A stretch of 64,000 nucleotides of DNA from NCBI RefSeq assembly GCF_019279795.1, contig NC_056725.1, positions 1,068,230,020-1,068,294,019 of the forward strand, in the 5' to 3' direction. Origin of the DNA: Protopterus annectens (lineage: Eukaryota > Chordata > Ceratodontiformes > Protopteridae). Positions 58,875 to 64,000 of this stretch are shown one piece after another. Position 1 is the stretch's first letter; the number at the start of each line of letters is the position of its first letter. The translations under genes were made by a program, and so were the position numbers. The notes under the pieces are model-generated. The model saw nothing but the letters and a program-made list of their open reading frames with translations. It was not told the origin of the DNA and searched no databases.

Positions 58875-60291
58875 ATGAGAAATAAGTGCACAAAAAGATC
58901 CCAAGGTCCGCCATTAACTGAAGATGCAAAATATATGCAATTACAATGTGCCGACAATGTTAGGTACTATACAAAATGGGTTAATAAATATGAATTTTAT
59001 GGCAAATTAGAAAAATCATCACTTATTAAACTTGTCAAACAGCTTAAAACTGACACAAAAGGTCAGGTAAAAAAGCAATGTCAATTAAGCATTCCTCAGG
59101 CACACAGGTGGATTGAGGAAGCAAACCGTAGGGAACAAAAGAGTAATAATTCAAAAGCAATGTTTCTAGATAAAGAGGATAATAACTTGGTAATAGCATC
59201 AGCCCCTCCGCCTCCTCCACTTCCCCTACCAGAATATGAAGTGGGTGGACAAGTTGGTCCACCTCTGCTATATCCGGCTGTCCCCGCAAAGTCAAAACTG
59301 TTTGTCAGAGATCCCATCGAGACTAGGTCTCGAACACGTAACTTAAGAGGGGATATTGAATATCAAATAAATGAAAATTCACGAGCTATGAGTGAAGAAG
59401 AAATGTGTCCACTCATAGAAGTACCAAATCCTCAGGCAGGACAGGAAGGGCAGGAACCAACTCTCCTAGTATATAGACCATGAACACCGGAAGATATCCG
59501 GAAAGCCACAGAGGGAATTCCCCATCCAAAAGTTAATTTTAGAAAATTCTTAGAAGACTTACAGGGCATGAGGTTAAGTTATCATTTAAATGGAGAAGAA
59601 GTAGAAAAAGTAGTCAGACAAATCATAGGTCCAGATTGGCACATGATCAGTGGCAACTGGAATCCCCGTGATGCAGAACACAAGCCACTCCCACATAGCA
59701 ACGCAGAGCTGGATAACAGAGTGAAAGGTCTGACAGACCGAATCTCTGAGAAATGGAAACCTAGGGCAGACTGGACTTGCATTAATCAATGCATCCAACA
59801 GGAAAGTGAAACTGTTGACAGATATTATGCTAGATTATTAGAATGTTTTAATAACCATTGTGGAATGCAGGTGCCTGAAGACCAAACACATGATTCCCCA
59901 TATGAGCAGCAGCTAAAGAATGCATTTTTGAAAGGCAGTATTGCACCCATTAGCAGCTTTATTACAAAGCACATGGTAGATCACCGTACAAGTAGATTAC
60001 AGTCATTACTTGAATATGCAAGACATGCCGAAAGGCATTTTAATAACAAAAAGAAAAAAGAAAACCCAAGTATTTGCTGTAGAGGATGGAGCAGAAGTTT
60101 TTGTAGTACAGTCGGGAAAAAGGGGCAAGAAAAATGCCCACGGAAACAAACAATCTGATAAACGATCAGAAGAGTTTGAAGAAAGAAAGAAAAGGGGTGA
60201 ATGTTTTAAGTGTGCAAAAAAGGGACATTTGGCAAGGGATTGCAAGCAAAACAAGAAGGTAGCCATGGAAGATAAAGAGGGTGAGGACTGA
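58875..60291 (+). pseudogene. gag: ERV gag (matrix, capsid, nucleocapsid), broken
   Basis: Structural polyprotein remnant. The ATG at 58875 opens 202 codons: a basic matrix-like region followed by a proline-rich stretch (PPPPPLPLPEYE) that may hold a late-domain motif. There is no Gly at position 2, so the myristoylation signal typical of gammaretroviral Gag is absent. An in-frame TGA at 59481 is followed in the same frame by capsid sequence (59484-60060) with a major-homology-like box (QQESETVDRYYARL). A one-base shift in the A-rich tract near 60050 moves to the nucleocapsid, which has one CCHC zinc knuckle (CFKCAKKGHLARDC, 60202-60243), then ends at TGA 60289. Confidence 0.88.
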
Positions 60292-61146
60292 TTATATGAT
60301 AGTCAAGAATCACTGGAAAGGAATAACCAAGAAAAGATAAATGCAAATGTGATAGAAGGAATAGAGAATGTGACAGAAGAAATAGTGGAAGTGCAGGAAA
60401 TCACGGATAGTGAAGAAAGTGAAATTTTAGACTTAGCATTATTGAGCCTAGAGCTCTATTTGGCAGACACGAAACCGGAAGTTACACTTCTGGTAGAGGG
60501 AAGGGAAGTTAAATTGCTGTGTGACTCAGGGGCATCACGAACCCTAATACATCCTTCCAAACTACCAGAAAATTCAGAATCGTTTGATTACATATTAGTG
60601 AAAGCAGCTAATGGACAGCTGTATCGACAGCCACTCTCCCATAACATAGCAATAACTGACCCTGTTTCAGGGATGACCCAGAAAAGCAAAATTGTTGTTT
60701 CTGCAAAATGCCCAGTAAACCTTTTGGGCAGAGACCTTATGCAGATATTTGGCATAGCAGTAGTTCCGACTATGCAGGGTATGGAAGCACAGCGACAAAT
60801 GGATACTTTTGTAGTGCAACTGGAGAGTGAAACATTTTATTGGTACAGCCAGGACTTGGTTACGACTGGTCCAGGGGCAGTAACCGAAGAACTGATGAAT
60901 GTAGCCATCAGTAAGACCCCCTCCCTTGACACTGATAAACAGCATTTGTTACACTGTACTCTGTATTACTGTAGCACACCAGGACCTGATAAGGAATATG
61001 AGCAAAAACTGTTTAGAAACCATGCCAACAGATTAGTATTACGTAATCTGTACTGGGACACAGAAGGGAACAGTGTAGTTAGCTGTTCGTTGCCCCAGGA
61101 ATTCTTACACTTTATAAATCTAATTGATTACCACATGTTAGTTTAA
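60292..61146 (+). pseudogene. pro: ERV pro (aspartic protease)
   Basis: Same frame as the nucleocapsid, directly after the TGA at 60289, so it may have been translated by readthrough. After an acidic linker, the retroviral protease core shows the catalytic DSGA (Asp codon at 60523), and the conserved NLLGRDLMQ near 60718-60744. The open stretch continues about 130 codons beyond the expected protease end and stops at TAA 61144, so the junction to RT is broken. Catalytic residues are intact. Confidence 0.82.
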
Positions 61147-61159
61147 CTAAAGACAAGAA

Positions 61160-62430
61160 TGTGAAATGGGCAGACTTAGGAGAAAAAGTCACAAAGTGGG
61201 AAAAACAGAGTTAGAACTGTCAGAACTGGGAGTACAAAAGCAGAAGTTAAACTGGATAACACAGACACACCCAGCTGTACACTTGCAGTCAAGCGAGGAC
61301 AGCTGAGTAGCACTCTTACTAGAAGAGGAAGAAAAAGCCTTACGAGTCATACCAGAAACTCTCTGGTCAACAGGAAAATCAGATGTAGGACTTATTCGTA
61401 CAGCAGGACCAGTTACTATCATGCCAAAATCAGCATTTAGACCACAGAAGAGACAATATCCCTTAAGAAAAGATGCAGAAGTAGGAATCAAACCTATAAT
61501 AGCAGCTTTACTTAAGGAAGGAGTACTGATAGAATCTCCCGATTCACCATGTAACACACCCTTATTTCCTGTCAGGAAAGCAAACGGAGAATGGCGTATG
61601 GTCCAAGATTTACAAGCTGTAAATGACGCAGTAATACCTAGAGCACCTATGGTGCCAGATCTACACACCCTGTTGAATAATTTAAAGCCTCAACAGAAGT
61701 ATTTTTTCTGTGGTAGATATTAGCAATGCATTCTTTTCAATACCAATACACCCTGACAGCCAACATTGGTTGCATTTACATTTCAGGGGAAAAGGTACAC
61801 ATATACGAGACTACCACAGGGGTATTGTGAAAGCCCAACAATATTCGCACAAGAAATGGCAAGTAACTTGGCGGGATTTATCCCACCGAGAGGCAGACAG
61901 ATTTTACTTTATGTAGATGATATCCTGCTGGCAGCCCCCACCCAGCAAGAATGCAGAGAAGATACCATAGCATTACTACAATTTCTAGCCACTCAAGGAC
62001 ATAAAGTAAACAAAAACAAATTGCAGCTTTGGAAAAAGCAGGTTAAATACCTGGGATATGTGATATCTAAAGAAGGCAGAATATTAGATGAAGAGAGAAA
62101 AATAGCAATTTTACAAGCACCCAAACCAACTACCAAGAAGGAAATTATGTCCTTCCTAGGTACAACTAATTTCTGTCAGAGTTGGATTCTGAACTATGCT
62201 TTGGAATCTGCTCCACTGACTGACTTGATATACAAGAAGCCTATGGCAGCACAAGATTTATTACAATGGACACCAGAAGCAGCGTCAGCTTTCTGTAGAT
62301 TAAAGCAATTGATAGCGTCCTCATTAGTTTTAGGATTACCAAACTATCATAAATGTTTTTTCCAAACCGTAGATTGTAAACAAGGTTATATGACATCAGT
62401 GTTAACACAGCAAATGGGGACAAGCAACGT
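61160..62430 (+). pseudogene. pol: ERV reverse transcriptase domain (frameshifted)
   Basis: Copies viral RNA into DNA. Pieces in order: N-terminal part (61200-61700) with MPKSAFRPQKRQYPLRKDAE, NTPLFPVRK and WRMVQDLQAVN; first catalytic Asp in VDISNAFFSIPIHPDSQ (shifted frame, 61713-61760); LPQGYCESPTIF and the catalytic YVDD (61910-61921) after a shift back; then the thumb and connection (KYLGYVISKEGR, FLGTTNFCQSW). The YVDD and LPQG wording fits class I retroviruses. Stops at 61144 and 61304 and shifts near 61700, 61785 and 62415 make it inactive. Confidence 0.88.
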
Positions 62431-63250
62431 CCCATAGCTTACTATTCATCACAGCTGGACCCAGTGGTGCGATCCCTGCCCCACTGTGTACAAGCAGTAG
62501 TCATAGCTGCAATGGCAGTGCAGGCTTCTGCCTCAGTAGTGTTGTTCCACCCTCTCACATTGAGAGTGCCTCATGCAGTCGCAATTATTTTACTGCAAGA
62601 AAAAGTAGCATATCTTTCTCCTGCTAGACATCTTTCCTGTATGACTATACTGTTGAGCCAACCTCATATGATAATTGAATGGTGTACAACTTTGAATCTG
62701 TCTACTTTGCTCCCAACCCCTGCGGATGGCACACCACACAGCTGCCTGCAGGAGATTGAGCAAAAGACACTACCTAGAAAAGATCTTACGGATGTTCCCT
62801 TGGATGATCCCGAGGTGACATATTATGTGGACGGCTCATGCAAAAGGGGTCCCACAGGACAGAATCTAGTAGGATATGCAGTAGTTTCTGATACTGAGAT
62901 TTTAGAAGCAAAATCTTTACCACACAACTTATCTGCACAAGCAGCAGAATTGATTGCCTTGACACGGGCATGAACCTTAGCAAAGAGTAAATGTGTAAAT
63001 ATTTTTACTGACAGCCAGTACGCTTTTTCTACTGTACATATTTTTGCGCAGCAGTGGAAGAATAGAGGAATGATAACATCTACAGGCAAACCGATTAATC
63101 ATGTGCAGTTTATTTTGGATTTTTTAGAATCTATTCAGTTACCTCAGAAAGTAGCTATTTGTAAATGCGTAGCTCATACCAAGCAACAGGATAGTATTTC
63201 AAAAGGTAATGCGAGAGCTGATACAGCTGCAAAGCAGGCAGCTTCAGCTT
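62431..63250 (+). pseudogene. pol: ERV RNase H domain
   Basis: Removes RNA from RNA-DNA hybrids during reverse transcription. The four acidic residues can be read: Asp in TYYVDGSCKRG, Glu in AQAAELIALTRA, Asp in NIFTDSQYAF and Asp in NARADTAAKQA. An in-frame TGA at 62971 lies between the second and third; otherwise one frame runs from about 62431 into the integrase. Confidence 0.85.
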
Positions 63251-64000
63251 CAGAAGTATTTCTTTTGAGTGAGGAGTTACAACCCTCTGAGATTTTAGAT
63301 TTAGAAATGTTGAAAACAATGCAGACACTTACTACGAATGTAGAAAAACAGAAATGGATAAAACGAGGAGCAATTCTTGAGAAAGGGCTGTACATCTCCA
63401 AAGAAGGAAAACCGATATTGCCATCTAACTTGTTTAGATATGCAGCTTTGTTGAGCCATGGGCAGTGCCATGTCTCAACAGGGGGGATGGTACAGTTAGT
63501 GAATCGAGTGTTTACACCATATGGGTTTATAAACTACACTAAAAATTTTTGTGCGGCATGTCATGTTTGTAATAAACATCATGCACAAGGGGCATTGAAA
63601 CCTAAGCAAGGGAGTTTCCCTAAACCGCCATACCCATTCCATACTATTTGTATGGATTTCATAGAACTAAACAAATGCGAAAATAAGAAGTATTGTCTTG
63701 TCATTACAGATATGTTTTCCAAATGGGTGGAAGCTTTTCCAACTAAAAATCCAGATGCAGCTACTGTTGCGAAAATTCTTGTTAAAGAAATTATTCCTAG
63801 ATTTGGCATACCAGAAAAGATCTATAGTGACAATGGCACACACTTTGTAAATCAAATTAAACAACAGTTGAGTCGATATTTCGGAATTTCCTTGAAAAAC
63901 CATTGTGCATACCACCCACAATCTGCAGGATTAGTAGAGAGGCATAATGGAATTTTGAAAAATAAGCTTAGGAAATTAATGAGTGAAATACAAAAGAACT
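63251..64000 (+). pseudogene. pol: ERV integrase, 5' part, open to the window end
   Basis: Joins viral DNA to the chromosome. The frame open since 62974 continues without a stop to base 64000. The N-terminal zinc-binding His/Cys set is visible (LSHGQCHVSTGG, then FCAACHVCNK). The catalytic core has all three acidic residues: Asp in CMDFIEL (codon 63655), Asp in YSDNGTHF (63829) and Glu in GLVERHNG (63937), the last two with exactly 35 residues between them. The C-terminal domain lies beyond the window. Marked as pseudogene only because the upstream parts of the same transcript are broken. Confidence 0.88.

Larger units (their letters stand above)
57681..64000 (+). mobile_element. Endogenous retrovirus, class I (gamma/epsilon)-like, 5' part
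   Basis: Order of parts: LTR, primer-binding site, leader with splice donor, gag, pro, RT, RNase H, integrase; the window ends inside the integrase, so env and the 3' LTR are not seen. Gag and pro share one frame across a UGA codon, the arrangement used by gammaretroviruses (usually with UAG). Breaks: TGA at 59481, a frameshift in the A-rich tract near 60050, TGA at 60289 (possibly a natural readthrough site), TAA at 61144, TGA at 61304, frameshifts near 61700, 61785 and 62415, TGA at 62971. The copy cannot make full-length Gag-Pol. Confidence 0.9.

Overview
This window reads as intergenic DNA of a large, repeat-rich, non-mammalian vertebrate genome. The evidence is the mixture of CR1, L2, L1-like and Penelope-like retroelements, PIF/Harbinger and Tc1 DNA transposons, tRNA-derived SINEs, a class I-like endogenous retrovirus and very long (TG)n tracts. 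Lungfish, coelacanth, amphibian or reptile would all fit; the species cannot be fixed from this sequence. I found no convincing host protein-coding gene, no rRNA and no functional tRNA. Nearly all coding sequence is decayed transposon sequence. Identity levels mentioned here were judged by eye, not computed.

Layout. 1-2930: three different retroelement fragments lie end to end on the minus strand (L1-like, Penelope-like, CR1). 3.9-4.7 kb: short tandem repeats ending in (CA)n. 5.45-7.47 kb: a longer CR1 copy (minus). 9.71-12.70 kb: a 5'-truncated L2-like LINE (plus). 13.25-13.52 kb: a SINE with clear target-site duplications. 13.78-16.22 kb: a decayed Harbinger transposon with a Myb-like ORF (plus) facing a transposase (minus); the transposase holds a 210-bp (TG)n expansion. 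18.16-18.51 kb: three strong hairpins. 19.33-20.53 kb: a second Harbinger transposase (plus) that lacks its third catalytic residue. 21-23 kb: copies of a roughly 315-bp MITE-like element.

23.4-37.4 kb is the most unusual part. Tandem monomers of about 220-250 bp, each looking like a tRNA-derived SINE followed by a (TG)n tail, carry an inserted CR1 fragment and an exon of a Harbinger Myb-like ORF. The block was duplicated in tandem (24189-30871 and 30881-37360). The junction has a 9-base insertion that makes a perfect 13-bp palindrome with the start of the second copy. 37.6-39.2 kb is a Tc1 transposon sitting inside a MITE copy; 39.8-40.2 kb is the N-terminal exon of a Harbinger Myb-like ORF.

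40.5-56.0 kb is an older, more diverged duplication (unit A about 40.5-49.3 kb, unit B about 49.3-56.0 kb). Both carry a CR1 copy, MITEs, tRNA-like SINEs and matching minus-strand reading frames. Unit A was later split by an L2-like LINE (41.4-44.4 kb), and unit B by a Penelope-like fragment with a long inverted repeat (56.0-56.6 kb).

57.7 kb to the window end is the 5' part of a class I-like endogenous retrovirus: LTR, a tRNA-Tyr-like primer-binding site, splice donor, gag, pro, RT, RNase H and integrase. Gag, pro and RT are broken by stops and frameshifts, while RNase H and integrase keep their catalytic residues. The provirus continues beyond the window.
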